Shown: positions 11,309 to 22,789, counted from the stretch's first letter. The stretch is 64,000 nt of DNA from Phytophthora quininea (GCA_011947345.1 JAAVTG010000043.1:62001-126000); one strand, 5' to 3'. Numbers and translations: made by a program. The notes: generated by a model not told the origin, from the sequence alone.

Positions 11309-12541
11309 ATGGACTTCGTCGTCGGTGTGCCGTGGAAAGATCTGCGCGAGGGTGGCTTAAAAGGAGTGGTGGAGATTCGCTCGACGGATCTGCATGGTCG
11401 TTACATTTATGACTTCATTGTTGCACTCAACAAGAAACTCCGCGCTGTGACTGGGGACCGAAATGGCTGGCGAAAAGTCAAGACGCTGCTGTTGTATGGG
11501 ACTCCAGTTGACGAAACCTGTTTGGTGAAGTCTATCATTTCCGAGCTGTCGAGAAGCTGCCCGAGGCTTCTTGCGAGCACACATTATCGCATTCATTCGC
11601 TGAATGGGAAAATTATGCTTTTACTTACGAAGTTGACGGGGAATATTGCCAAGTTGTTTGGTTCGGGTCGCTCGCAGAACGAGAAGATATCGCTGTTTGT
11701 GAAATTGCTGACGGGAAAGACTGTCAAGTTGGTTCGTTCTACTTCGGACACTGTCGATGACATCAAAGTGAAGATTCAAGACAAAGAAGGCATTCCTCTC
11801 AATAAGCAGCGACTGGTTTTCAATGGCAAACAACTCGAAGACAAGCGCACACTTTCGGACTACAACATCCAAAAAGATGCTATTCTTCACTTGGTGTTGA
11901 GACTGTGTGGTGGGGGATTTCCTCCTCGCGTTTTTGCTGATGTTTCTAATGACTCAATCCTGGCTGAAAGGAAGTTTTCTGCGGGCGCTCCGGACTGCCG
12001 AACGTGCTGCAAAGGACTCAACATTGAAGGAAGATGCGAGAACCGTAGCTGCGCTGCGTTCAAGAAAATGATCGTCGACCAAAAGAACTTTGAGGCGTTC
12101 AACCTCATGGTCGGCGGCAATATCAAGTGCCCAAAGTGTCGCTCCGATGTCAAGCCGATTACATGCGGCTTTTACGACTGCGTGTGGAAATTCGAGGGCG
12201 TGAGAGCGACTGACGGGATCTTGATCAGTTCGCAATGGAAGCAAGCGTTTGGAGAGAAATACCATCGCTTTGACGCAGACGAAAGTCACGGCTCTGTTGA
12301 ATGGAGTAACCTTCTCATCGTGGTGAAGCCGAGCATCGAGGCTGCTACAAACGGGAGTGAAGTGGCTGTGGAGTGTGTCATTTGTTGGTCGGAGATTGAA
12401 GAGTCAATAGCGAGCTTATTTGTTACCTCCTGCACCAAATGCGAGCGCAGCTTCCACAGAGGTTGTGCGAAACAGTGGACTGCCCACTGCAAGCGATACA
12501 ATTCGAAGTCGACATGCCCGGTGTGCTGCCATACCATCTAA
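11309..12541 (+). CDS. Ubiquitin-domain protein with C4HC3 RING-variant finger (putative E3 ligase)
   Basis: About 410 residues from the ATG at 11309. Residues 1-110 are a variable N-terminal region. Residues about 128-201 are a clear ubiquitin fold ([37 protein letters not shown]), ending in CGG where ubiquitin has RGG. A Cys-rich middle region follows ([25 protein letters not shown]), which I recall from a eukaryotic family that pairs ubiquitin with a RING finger. The end has CVIC, CTKC, H-x2-C and CPVC, giving a C4HC3 arrangement as in RING-variant or PHD fingers. Likely role: ubiquitin ligase or ubiquitin-like modifier precursor. The frame is uninterrupted, unlike its neighbours. A decayed copy follows immediately. 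Confidence 0.8.
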   Translation: MDFVVGVPWKDLREGGLKGVVEIRSTDLHGRYIYDFIVALNKKLRAVTGDRNGWRKVKTLLLYGTPVDETCLVKSIISELSRSCPRLLASTHYRIHSLNGKIMLLLTKLTGNIAKLFGSGRSQNEKISLFVKLLTGKTVKLVRSTSDTVDDIKVKIQDKEGIPLNKQRLVFNGKQLEDKRTLSDYNIQKDAILHLVLRLCGGGFPPRVFADVSNDSILAERKFSAGAPDCRTCCKGLNIEGRCENRSCAAFKKMIVDQKNFEAFNLMVGGNIKCPKCRSDVKPITCGFYDCVWKFEGVRATDGILISSQWKQAFGEKYHRFDADESHGSVEWSNLLIVVKPSIEAATNGSEVAVECVICWSEIEESIASLFVTSCTKCERSFHRGCAKQWTAHCKRYNSKSTCPVCCHTI

Positions 12542-12599
12542 GACACAGACAAGCAGTTAGCCGAAGTATCGAAGGCAGGATTTAATCTTTAATCGTGAC

Positions 12600-13044
12600 T
12601 TGACACGTTTCCAGTTGGAGACAATGATGATCTTTCTCTCTTCGATCTTCTATACGACGGGCTGGTTAGCTTGCTTTGATCTTTAGTGGCAGACAACTGG
12701 AAGACGAGCGCTCGCTTTTCGACAACAACGTTCTGAAGGTCTTGAACTTGCGTGAGGAGGTCTCCTTCGAGGTCTCCCGAAAGGAAATGCAAGAATTGTC
12801 GCTGCACTGCGTCCAAGAAAATGGCTATCCACCAGGAATGTTTCGAAATGTTCAATCTCATGGTTGACGACGTCGTCAAGTGCCCGAAGTGCCTCGATGC
12901 CAAGCCGATCACGTGCGGGTGTCGAAGTTTGAGGGTGTGAGAGCGACCGATGGGATCTCCATCAGTTCACCCTGGAAGAAGGGTCACTACTGCAACCGCC
13001 AGGCCATGCACCCCACCTGTCCTCTGTGCCGCAACACCATCTAG
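12600..13044 (+). pseudogene. Decayed tandem copy of the ubiquitin-RING gene
   Basis: Pieces match the preceding gene in order but in different frames: the ubiquitin segment around F.GRQLEDERSL..NN (12680-12740), the Cys-rich part (KCKNCRC..SKKM, VKCPKCLDAKPITCGC at 12780-12920), a VRATDGISISS-like stretch (12940-12975) and the terminal CPLCRNTI followed by TAG (13042-13044). Large parts of the N-terminus, ubiquitin C-terminus and finger are missing. This is real loss, not single-base error. It probably arose by tandem duplication and decay. Confidence 0.7.
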
Positions 13045-13173
13045 TTACCGTAAAAGGCAACTTGTTGCTTGTTACTTCAACAAGGGTACACTTTTTATAA
13101 TAACTTTTTCGTACCCTCTGCCTCATAATTTGTATTTTTCACTAAAAACTCAGTTCTACAAAAGCCGCCGGCC

Positions 13174-14213
13174 ATGCAGCTGCAGACGCTGGCGTACGCC
13201 ATCTCCGGCGCCTTCACGCTGCTGGCCATCGTGCTCTCGGGCTGGCTCATCTGGACGCACTTGCTGTACAACCCGTCGGCCGGCATCCGCAAGCACGTGA
13301 TCCGCATCCTCATGATGGTGCCCATCTACGCGCTGACGTCCTACATGGCGCTGGTCTTCAACGAGTCCAAGCTGCTCTTCGAGACGGTGCGCGACTGCTA
13401 CGAAGCCTTCGCGCTCTACAGCTTCCACTGCTTCCTGGTCGAGTACCTGGGTGGCCAGAGCGTGCTGGCCAGCACCATGCGCTCCAAGCCGCAGATGCAC
13501 CACGTCGTGCCCTTCTGCTGCATGCAGCCGTGGGCCATGGGCGGCAAGTTTCTGCGGCAGACGACCATCGGCATTTTACAGTACATTCCCGTCAAGTTAT
13601 TAATGTCCATTGTGACGTTAATCACCAGTCTGGCGGGGGTCTACGGCGAGGGGGAACTCATGAACCCCTGGTAAGTTACGGATACGTCTGCTTCATCCTC
13701 AGTGTGAGTCAGACGTGGGCGCTCTACTGTCTGCTCATCTTCTTCCATGGCGCTCACGAAGAGCTGCAGCCCATGAGGCCCTGGCCCAAGTTCCTGGCGA
13801 TTAAAGCCATCATCTTCTTTACCTACTGGCAGAGCATTTTGATCTCCATGCTGGCGAGCGTCGGAGTCATCTCCGAGAAGTGGCATATTGGCTGTCCGGA
13901 CTGCTGGGACGCGCAGAAAATCGTGTCAGCGCTCAACGACTTTATTATTTGCGTCGAGATGCTGGGCTTTGCGATTGCGCACCACTACGCGTTCGCGATC
14001 GAGGATTTCCTCAGTCCGAGTGGCGTGGGGGCCACCGTGGCCTCGTCGAATGTCAAAGCCCCGCTGCTAGCGAACTTCATGGACGCGATTAACGTCACGG
14101 ACGTGTCGACGGATCTGAAAAACTCTCGGAATGAGATTCTGACCAAGAAGCAGGCGCTCGCAGCCAAGTTTGACCGGCTCAACTCGTCCTCACCGACCGG
14201 CGGCATGTTTTGA
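13174..14213 (+). CDS. DUF300 / TMEM184 (organic solute transporter alpha-like) membrane protein
   Basis: Predicted seven-span membrane protein of about 347 residues. Helices visible include ISGAFTLLAIVLSGWLIW, a segment around ILMMVPIYALTSYMAL, one in LLMSIVTLITSLAG, CFILSVSQTWALYCLLIF and FLAIKAIIFFTYWQSILI. Family marks include the early MVPIYA..S, then KP..HH.VPFC, YGEG, and F..IKA.IFF.YWQ. A soluble tail of about 60 residues follows. The family is linked to transport of steroids and organic solutes or to trafficking; the substrate here is unknown. The frame shifts by one base near 13672, just after YGEGELMNPW, while homology continues, so one base is probably missing. A GTAAGT there looks like a splice donor, but the intron would be only 32 bases and would remove conserved residues. 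Confidence 0.85.
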
Positions 14214-14483
14214 AGTGTCCTCATTGTCGAGACTGCAGAGGGAGCGATACGATAGCACGCCTAATTATTCCATTTGCACTTGTACTGTTTCGACTTTCTC
14301 CAGGCACAAACTCCATCGATGACATTGACCAAAAGACATTTCTTAGCGGGGCGGGTCTGGCCCCGTCTTCTAACACCGAGAGCTTACAATCCTGTTTTCT
14401 GTTGCTGCATTACGGTCGTGTTCAACTTGATCCGCGAGCTGTTTCTCGCGGGGTGGAAGTGAGAGTTCCCATTCCTCTCACCA

Positions 14484-17408
14484 TCATGTGCCGCGCTTGT
14501 AAAAGCGCAACACTACAGGCCGTTTGATGGCCCGCAGTGTGGCCATGGACGAGTGGAAGGACGAGCCGCTGATCTCCATCGGGCCGATCCACGTCAGAAC
14601 GTCGCCTACGGACACCTTGTGCAGCATGGGGCCGCCCGAATCCAAATCTACCTTAGTGACCTTCGGTACGTCTGAATCCGAGCTGAAGACGAGTCCGAGG
14701 TTGGCATTCTCTCGCCAGATGAGCTCGTACTCGCGATCTTTGAGCGATGGGCCACGCGGCAGCGAGTGGTCGGAGTCATCCCGTACCTGAGCATACGCCG
14801 CGGCCGACGCGCGTCGGAAGCGCAGAACTGCTGGCTTAGGAAGCCTCGACAAGTTCTCCAACGTCTGCTTGAACTTTGGCTGGGGTACAATGTTCATATT
14901 GTTGGCCGCAAAGAGGATGTCTCCAGGCGACACGTGCTCGATGTTTTTCAGGTTGCTTGTGCCTGTGACGCGCGCCACCACGGGGAAGCGTGTGGTTGGA
15001 TGTACGCGGAGGGTCAAGCCGAGGGCGGTCCCCTCGGGCCAAATGACCTCGTACACGTCGTTGTCCTTCTCGTGCTCCTTCTCTCGAGACCGACTTGCTT
15101 CGCCAGCAGGGAGAGAAGGCGCAGAGCCATGCCGCGGACCACTACGAGTCAGAGGCTTCAGCGGTGTGTCGTCAATTGGATCACTGGACGCTTTCGTCAG
15201 TGGAGACTTGCGCAAATGATCCAAATTGCGAAGTTTGTTTTGTGCGTGGCTGTTGTCATTCCGATGACGGTCGGGACTGTTGGTCAGGTCTTTCGCGAGC
15301 ATCGCAGTGTGATGGTGTCCACCCCTGTTGCCGTGGGGAGACACTCTAGACGAACTAGGACTCGGCTGTCTTGAGTCATGTGAGGATCTCTTCCCATCCG
15401 AGTCGTTATGATTCCGATGCTTGTTACCTTCTTGTGAGTGCGACTGTGCAGAGTGATGCTGTGGTTGTGGCTGCGACGTATACTGTTGCCTCTCTTGGTG
15501 TTTTCGGTGGTCGTTGTGCGTCTTGGAGTTGGCTGCATTAGCGACGTTGTCCTTGGTGTGGTTAGCAAGGAGCGCGATCTTTTGATGGGGTTGATGAAGC
15601 CTCGCGACTGCGGTAATGACGGAGCGGCCGGCGGTTGTGTGTTCGACGTCGCTTTAGGCGGCGAAACCTGAGCGGATGCGTTTCCGCTGGTGCTTGCAGA
15701 CGACGGTGGAGACGAAGAATTGGAGGACGCTGACGATGATACAGACGTCGAAGAAGACGCCAGTGAAGACGTCGACGCTGTAAATTGCGATGCCGAGTGA
15801 ACATCGGCAGCTGACAGCGCTGATGTTGCAGCAAGAGCGTCTTCCGGCGTCCCCTTCTTGAACCGAATGACCAGTGGACGCTTAGCTGTGCGCAGCTTAA
15901 GTAGCGACTCGTGGAAGGTCAAATCCTTGACATTGTCGTCGTTGATCCACTCGATGCGATCGCCAGAGTTTACAAACGCTGCGACGTTGTTCGGGGCGCC
16001 CTTAATCTTCACCTTGATGGACTTGGCACTGCCCAAATCAGCCACAATCATGTTCCCAGCAGCGTTCGGCCGCACTGTGAAGCACAGCGGCTGCTTCTTC
16101 TCCCAAATGTGGTCGTACTCGTCCTCCGTCGGGTCTGGACGAGCTGAAACCTTCTTGTTGCCAGGACAGAAAAACAACGAAACGGGTTTATTCACCTTCT
16201 GCAAGAACTTGATAGCAGTGTTGAAGTTGCCGTCTGCCGTGCTGTACGTGCCGATCTGCACGAGATAATGTCCAGGCTGCACGTCTTGTACCTGCGGAGA
16301 GCGGTTCTTGCCTGTGATTCTCGTCACCAGAGGATACGGTACGTCCTTGCTCGCAATCAGACTGATGCCCAGCGGTCCGTCGATCCATTTAATCTCGTAC
16401 TTGGCTTCTAATTTCACCGCAGGCTGCGGCGGGAATTTCTCATTCTCTGCAGCCGTGAGCTCCTCGAATTTGGCCGCCAATTTCAGTCCAATCTCGCTCT
16501 TTACCTTTGGCTGGACGGGTTTGACCGCCATCGGGTCCGACATGAGCCTCCTAAACACCAATTTACACGGCTTAGGCACTTCTTTCAAGTACTCAATGGC
16601 CTCCAAGAACTCCATATCCCTCGTCACGCGGTCTCCGATCTTCAGCAGTAAATCGCCCACATCCACAAGATGAATGCCAAAAATTGAGCTCTTGCCAGTG
16701 ATCTTGGAGACGGCAGGCATCATTCTAGACTGCGAGTGTCTTAACCTCAAGCCTAGCAGTCCCCCTCCCAAATCAACGTGCACAGATTCCCTGTAGCGTT
16801 TGACATGCTGCTGGTGCTGCCAGACATGCTGGCCAGGAGGTCCAGCGAGCTCCTTCTCAAGTGCACAAACTCCTCGTCCGGAGGCGCATGCTCGTTGACG
16901 TCGTTCTTCTCTTTCTCTGCTTCTTTACTGGGACTATTGCCCAGATCCAGTTCCAGATCTAGATTGTCCAGGTCGTCCAGATCGTCCAGATCTCCTTCGT
17001 CCAGCGAGTCGCTGGTGCTTCGTGCTCGCTCACTGCCTGACGAGAGCGTGTCGTCTCCTAATTCGTCGTCTAGATCCATATCTAGACTCTCTAGAATGTC
17101 GGCCAGAGAGTCCCTCCCGCCCGAGACGCTGTTGGTGGCGGTGGCGTCCTGGTCGTCGTCGTCGTCGTCCAGCGCCGTCTGCTTGGACAGCGAGCTGCGC
17201 TCGGCCGCCACCGCCCCGGACGGGATCATAATGAGGTCGTCCAGCATGTCGAAGACGTTGTCCCCAGGTCCGGCTCCACCTTGCCCAGCGACGCCGTGAG
17301 CGACTGGCGCGTGCTGAGCTGCATGCTCATCTCCATCTGCAGCTGCATTTGCTGCTGGATCTTCTGGTGCAGGTCGAGCTGGTGCGCGAGCAGCTCCTCG
17401 TTCGTCAT
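14484..17408 (-). CDS. Multi-PDZ-like scaffold protein (five repeats)
   Basis: About 970 residues. The N-terminus (17408 down to 17290) is Gln/Met/Leu-rich and probably coiled, starting MTNEELLAHQ. A Ser/Asp-rich acidic region follows (about 16850-17270), then five PDZ-like repeats, each opening with an aromatic-x-x-I/K-W segment and containing a [PSV]GD-type turn, near 16760, 16400, 16110, 15070 and 14730. A Ser-rich and then His/Gln-rich linker separates repeats three and four. PDZ domains bind C-terminal peptides, so the likely role is scaffolding; partners unknown. Three frame changes (near 17285, 16765 and between 15350 and 15650) interrupt the gene. The first two lie in or beside G runs and appear to be missing bases. 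Confidence 0.75.
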
Positions 17409-18307
17409 GGCGTTGGGGAGGCGGCGCCATCGGCGTACATTGTCCTGCGGGCGAAGGCGTCAGGAGACAGAGCGAGGTAAGGAGCGGAACTGGGCGACAG
17501 AGGGAGGAGTAAAGTATGCGGTTTGGAAAACATAGAGACTGGCCGTTTGTATGTGTGGAAACCCCAGCCCTAGAGGGAGAGACTGGTGTCAGTTGATTGG
17601 AGGATAATATATGTACTGTTTTACGTTATTTTCCGAATAAGAAAGCTGCCGAGGATCTGTGACGTGTGCAAAGTGAACGTTGTTGCTGCGGTGGTGGTGG
17701 TATTGCGACTGCACTTCAGAAATGGAGATATACAGACTCGGTGACAGGACGTGTGGGGCTCACGTTGTCCGTCAGGTGTGAGCGGCGAGTAGTCTGCTGC
17801 TGAAAAGGGGCGGGACTCCATCGACTGCGTGCAGAGCGAGCGACCAACGTGGACGGCCAGCTGGCGGTTGGGAACGCGAGTCGACAACCTTCCGAGGCAC
17901 TGCGTGCTGTTACCAGTCAGAGCAGCGAGGACACCGAAAAAATCCACTGCAGTCGCGTCTTTCGGTGGGGGTCTCTTCGGTGGTAGTTGGCGATGGGGGT
18001 GAAGCAGACTCGGAGCAACGGAGAGAGGTCCTTGACTGCCAGGTGCGTCGTGTGTGACTTGTCAGCGACGTGGGACGACGAGCTCAATTGCACGCTGAGC
18101 CCGTGCAGAGCCCCGCCCGCCGTTCGGTTGCGGTCCGACTCGTCTCGGTGCGCGTTGAAGCGATACATGGCACTGCTGGCGAGAGCAGCACCAGAGCTGA
18201 ATAAGCTTCGATCAAGTCGCGTTGGGAATGCTTTATTGTTGTCTATGATGGAGCGTGAGAGGCGCGGAGGCGGTGGAAATTGGTCAGAAACCACGCGTGC
18301 TCCTGTT
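17409..18307. other. Intergenic region, no confident gene
   Basis: It lies between the 5' end of the PDZ gene and the 3' end of the membrane-protein gene, both on the minus strand. The left part (17409 to about 17600) should contain the PDZ gene promoter and leader. Open frames on both strands at 17620-18300 show no recognisable motif. Confidence 0.5.
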
Positions 18308-19329
18308 TCAAGATGTCTGTGAGGATCGGTGCTTGGCGTTAGGCAAAAGCAGTTTCTTACCAGGTGAGTGCGTGCTTGTAGTGCGACGGAGACAAGCAGA
18401 GCGTCAAACAAGAACCGCAACAGGAACAAAGCGTGGGGAGCAGCGTCATGAGCGACCAAACGTCGGACGCCGCGAGCGCTGCAGGTACGTACGTACAACC
18501 ATTTAGTGAGCAGAGCAGATCAACGGGATCAGGATCAGCATCGACCATAGCTTTACCTGAGACGTACACTGTGAGCAGCGCATCCATCTTCAGAAACACT
18601 GCCGCGACCAGAAAAGTATTGCTCAACAGCACGAGCGCTAGCAGTGCAGGGCGTACGGTTTGCATTCGCTGGGCCGACTCGAGTTCACTTGGAGATCGAT
18701 ACGCGTCAGCACTATACCATGCATCTGCAAGGCGATTTTGGATAAGCATTTCCAGTGAACAAACGAAATTGACAGGTGAAGTACCTGCGTCCGGAGGAAG
18801 CAACAACAGCACCGTGAAAATGATGTTGGCAATTGCGGCAGCAAGTACTGTGAGCTGAGAAGCGATGGAGAAAACGAGGTGAGGGATTGTGGCATTTGGT
18901 TGTGCAAGGTGAGCTCACCTGAAGTCGACGGAGACGAACCTGGCTGGCTGGATCCGTCAACGGGCTTGTTGATACCAGAATCTACACAAACAATCGGTGA
19001 AAATGCATCACCTGGTATCGATGACAATGAACCGCGCACCTTTGCAAGTTTGTCGTCGTCCTCCACAAGTTCGGAAGAGAGACCCGAGCGGGAATTTGCG
19101 ATCGACCTGCCATGGATACCCCCAAATGGGACCGTCCGTCCATGGTCACAAGTTGCACAGGTGTCGATTGCACTGGAGTGGTGGTGTCGGCGCTGGGATT
19201 CCGGTTCTGGAAGAGCACACTTCTTTGGCCGCTTAGGTCTGGTCGACAGTGAAAGACCATCCTTCTGCAAGCATCGTGCTGTGGTGGTGTTCCTCCAGTT
19301 GAATGCACCTCGTGTGTAGGTTCCATCAT
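18308..19329 (-). CDS. Intron-rich multi-pass membrane protein, family unknown
   Basis: I do not recognise the family. Five exons can be assembled with GT-AG introns at 18982-19039, 18855-18918, 18725-18784, 18479-18556 and 18317-18360, all keeping phase. The first exon from the ATG at 19329 is hydrophilic and ends in an acidic ELVEDDDKLAK segment. Later exons encode hydrophobic helices (LTVLAAAIANIIFTVLLLL; ALLALVLLSNTFLVAAVFL; a Leu/Phe-rich helix near 18400), with Arg-rich RLRRLQ just before the first. The last exon would add only two codons and a stop. Two single-base losses, in a G run near 19127 and a C run near 18439, must be assumed. The strong phase agreement across introns is the main support. 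Topology suggests at least three or four spans. Confidence 0.55.
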
Positions 19330-19513
19330 GATGAATGTGTCAACTCCGCGGCGACGACACCTGAATGTCTGGCGTGGTTGTCAAGGCTCAGTCGTTATTG
19401 ATGAACTCGAAATAAGTCAAACACACATCGCAGTTGGCAAAAAAAGAATTGAAGAAACCTCGTTGGTGTTCACGACAAACTGCTCCGTCGAGACCTACAT
19501 AGCCAGGAATGAC

Positions 19514-20640
19514 CTAGTTTACAACCGCCTTTGGGTCAAACGCAGCGTAGTCGTTGTAAAACTTGCCTCCAAACGCCGAGTTGTAGTACATCTCATGACC
19601 GGCCATCGCGTTGACCGGCCAGTCATTCTCGTAGCGCTCGGCCAAGTCCGGGTTGGTGATGTACAGCCGACCGAAGCCCACGAGGTCTGCCGATCCGCTG
19701 CGAATTGCCCCTTCGGCGATGTCACGCGTGTAGTTGTTGTTGGCGATGACGGTTCCTTTGAACGCAGTCTTGGCGTCGAACGCGGTGAGCAATCGGCTCT
19801 TGTCAGAGAAGGCTAAAAACCATCGCCATCCAAAATGGCCAAGTAGCCGACGTTGGTCTTACTCAGCTGCTCCATCACGTACGTGAACATCTCGAAGTTG
19901 TCATGACTCCCCATGCCACCGAAAGCGCCGTTGGGCGACAAGCGAACCCCGATGCGGTACGACGGCCACACCGTCTTGACCGCTTCGACAATTTCCAACA
20001 AGAGCCGAGCGCGGTTCTCGAACGAGCCGCCGTATTTGTCGGTGCGCTTGTTGGTGACAGACTGCAGGAACTGATCAAGCAGGTAGCCGTTGGCCCCGTG
20101 GACTTCCACACCGTCGAAACCTGCTTCCTTGGCAAGTTCGGCACTGTGGCGATAGTCTTCCACGATGCCGGCGATTTCTTCCGTCTCGAGAGCTCGTGGG
20201 GTTTCGTATTTGGCGACCTCGTAGTTGACGTCGCGGGTGTGGCCAATTTCAAGACGCAACGCTGAAGCCGACACCACGTCGCCCTTGGGGCTGAAACTGG
20301 AGTGACCTTGACGACCGATGTGCCACAGCTGCATGAAGATCTTGCCTCCTTTCTTGTGCACTCGGTCGGTCACGCGCTTCCACCCTTCGACGTGCGCTTC
20401 ATTGTAGCAAGCTGGAGCATGGTACCATCCGAAGCCTTGTTCCGAGATTGCAGTGCCCTCCGAGATGATCAGACCGGCACCTGCTCGCTGCTCGTAGTAG
20501 AGCTCTTGGTTGACGGACGGAGTTCGATCGACATTGGCACGACCACGAGTCAACGGACCGAAGACGATGCGGTTCTTGAGCTCGAGGTTGTCGCCCAGTT
20601 TGAACGGCGTTAAGAGCTTGTAGTCGCTCGTCGACACCAT
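19514..20640 (-). CDS. Old Yellow Enzyme family NAD(P)H:flavin oxidoreductase
   Basis: FMN-dependent ene-reductase of about 375 residues, homologous to plant 12-oxophytodienoate reductases and bacterial NemA. It reduces alpha,beta-unsaturated carbonyls; the natural substrate is unknown. Seen in order: substrate-loop strand NRIVFGPLTRGRA, QLWHIGRQGH, GFDGVEVHGANGYLLDQFLQ with the His-Gly-Ala-Asn active-site pair, TDKYGGSFENRARLLLEIV, and the FMN-phosphate region SADLVGFGRLYITNPDL. The ATG at 20640 was chosen because it follows a strong Inr-FPR promoter by about 33 bases. The frame breaks once at 19815 in a run of five Ts; one more T restores the family sequence, so it is probably intact in the organism. 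Confidence 0.92.
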
Positions 20641-20672
20641 GGAGGTTGGAGTTGGTAGCTTGGTCGCGAGAA

Positions 20673-20691
20673 GGTGAATTGAAAAGTGAGC
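20673..20691 (-). promoter_or_regulatory. Oomycete Inr-FPR core promoter of the Old Yellow Enzyme gene
   Basis: On the minus strand this reads GCTCACTTTTCAATTCACC, agreeing at 17 of 19 positions with the published Phytophthora core element GCTCATTYYNCAWTTTNYY. It lies 33-51 bases upstream of the chosen ATG, the usual spacing. Transcription is expected to start within it. It also supports assignment of the window to oomycetes. Confidence 0.7.
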
Positions 20692-21010
20692 GATGAAGAA
20701 GGATCGCAATCTCCATGACGAGGTTATCTAGTGAGACAACAGTCTTTGTCATGACAATCGAGGACTTGGATTGGCGACGAAGTAGAAGTGTTCATGTCAA
20801 CATGCCGGTCTGGTAATCCCAACAAGATCGGAATACGTATGCTATGGCTGCCCCATCACGGTCATTCGTTACGAAGAACCGTCCGAGCAGTTATTGCTCG
20901 ACTCCTAGAGACAATAAAACTGCCACGATCTACTCCCCATTAGTCCTCACGTGGTCGAAGATGCAGAGGAATCGAGCTATCTCCGGTGGGTTAGCACACA
21001 TCGTTTAAAA

Positions 21011-22780
21011 ATGCCGGTACCTGTGAGAACTAGCTTGACCTTCTTTCGTGTAGAGCACCCGACGACGGAGTCCAACCCGTTCACTCTTCCCTCCGATGAA
21101 GAAGTTTTCCGTATGCGAGAGACTGAAAAGCAGCGGAAGGAAGAAGTACGTTGAAACACAACAGCATTCACAGTCTACAGCGCCTTAATATCGTGTTTGT
21201 CTTCCCTAGGAGAAGGTACGGAACTCACGTCTTCGCATCTACGACAAAACTACCGCGTCGTCAAAGATTGGCAACATCAGCCGCTTTCGTTCCGATGAAA
21301 TGGTAATTTGTGTGCTTGTCGGTAGATACTTCTTTCCTGATAGCAACATTTTATTTTCCAGCCGACTGGGTTGGACAACTACTCTGCGTCTCAATCTCGT
21401 CAAACTCGAGGACTCGTAGCTGCGGCGACTGCGACGATTTCCAACGATCGTCTTCGGGAAAGGAAAACATGGCCGACTTTATCGCCAAGAAGCGAGAATG
21501 TTTCTGGTCCAAATGTCTTTGGACACGAAGCGTGAAGAGATCCGCAAGCTCGAGGAGAAAGCGCAACTGAAAGAGGAAGCTTTGAAGAAGAGCGAACTGA
21601 TGCTGGAGGAAGACGCCGTGCGCTTCGATACTTTTCTGAAAGAGAACGACAAGAAAGCCCACGAAGCGATCAAACGAGCCGAGAAGGAGACCAAAGCCAA
21701 AGCTGACAAAGTACAGGAGATCAAGAAGCTCAACCAGCAGATCCAGCTCGTCCAGAGCGACATGTCCAAACTGAGCGAGCAACTGCAGGATTGCCTGCAG
21801 TACAAGGCCTTCTTGGACGAACTCACACCGCAAGAATACGAGATCGAGCAGAACGACAAAAAGCGAGCTCGTCAGATGGCTCGCCTGCAAACTCGTAAGG
21901 ACAAAATCCTTCGTGAATGGGAGCAGCAGAAATCCAAAGTACTTGCTGAGATTGAAGAGCGTGAACGAGCCGAGAAGGAGCGACCCGACTCCAAGACCGC
22001 CAAGAAGAAGAGCGACAAAGCCGTCAAGGTCAAGGAGATCATCGTGCCACCCATGCCAAACCTCGATAGTATGCCACTCACCAGCAGCGGCGAAGAGATC
22101 CCAATGTACTTCCAGAACCCGCAACAACTTCTCGATATCTTCACTGCACTCGAAGAGAGCAATCTCTTCTTGATCCAGAACAGTCAAGAGACCGAGCAAA
22201 CACTGGAGGAACTCAAACAAAACTACCGCGAAACCAAGAAGACTATGGACAGGAAAGCACAGGCACTCAAAACCAACGTCGACGGCTTGCAACAGCAGAT
22301 CAGCACTGAAGAGACAAAAGCCACGCAACTCCGACTTCGCTCTCAAGGAGGTACTGGCGAGAATGCCCAAGAACGGATGCTCAAAGAGCTTCAGGATCGA
22401 GTGCTTGAAGTCTACAAACGCTGCGGGTTTGAAGCCGAGACCAATTCGTCGACGTTGTACATGTTAACGGACCTGGAAGCGCGACTGGAAGACTTACTGA
22501 GTGCCATCGAACAAATGCCCGAGGAATACGTTGCAAAAGCCGAGAAAGAGAAGGAAAAGGAGCGTCGAGAACGTGTCCGACAAGAACGCATCGCTCAGCA
22601 GCAAAAATGTACGAGGAGCGCATGAAGAAGTCCATGGAGCGCAGTATGCAGGCCCCCAAGAAGCGCAAAGGTCGACAAATCATGTGGCGTTCGCAACCAG
22701 CCCGCCAAATAAAGCACGCCGAGGACGACAACAAGGTGGACCAGGGCGATGAGGCAGACCACCACCACTTCATCTGGTAG
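21011..22780 (+). CDS. CFAP100: Cilia- and flagella-associated protein 100 (CCDC37/MIA1 family)
   Basis: Coiled-coil axonemal protein of about 545 residues; in Chlamydomonas the homologue MIA1 is part of the modifier-of-inner-arms complex that regulates dynein I1. The N-terminus has the family motif NPFTLPSDEEVFRMRE, then after two introns (21146-21209 and 21303-21361, GT-AG, in phase) a KREMFLVQ-like segment and long heptad coils. A helical block with IYFQ-like MYFQNPQQLLDIF.ALEE (about 22100-22160) is typical of the family. The end is basic, then His-rich (HHHFIW). The ATG at 21011 fits; an earlier in-frame GTG at 20951 leaves a longer N-terminus possible. Three single-base losses (near 21467, 21499, 22605), all in A runs, must be assumed. 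Confidence 0.85.
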
Positions 22781-22789
22781 GAAGCAAAG

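Noticed and set aside
13672..13704. A 32-base intron in the DUF300 gene starting at GTAAGT
   Set aside because: Too short for an oomycete intron, and it would remove residues that fit the family; a single missing base explains the frame better.
21351..22370. Minus-strand 339-codon open frame opposite CFAP100
   Set aside because: Leu/Phe-rich reverse reading of a Lys/Glu-rich coiled coil; a common artefact.
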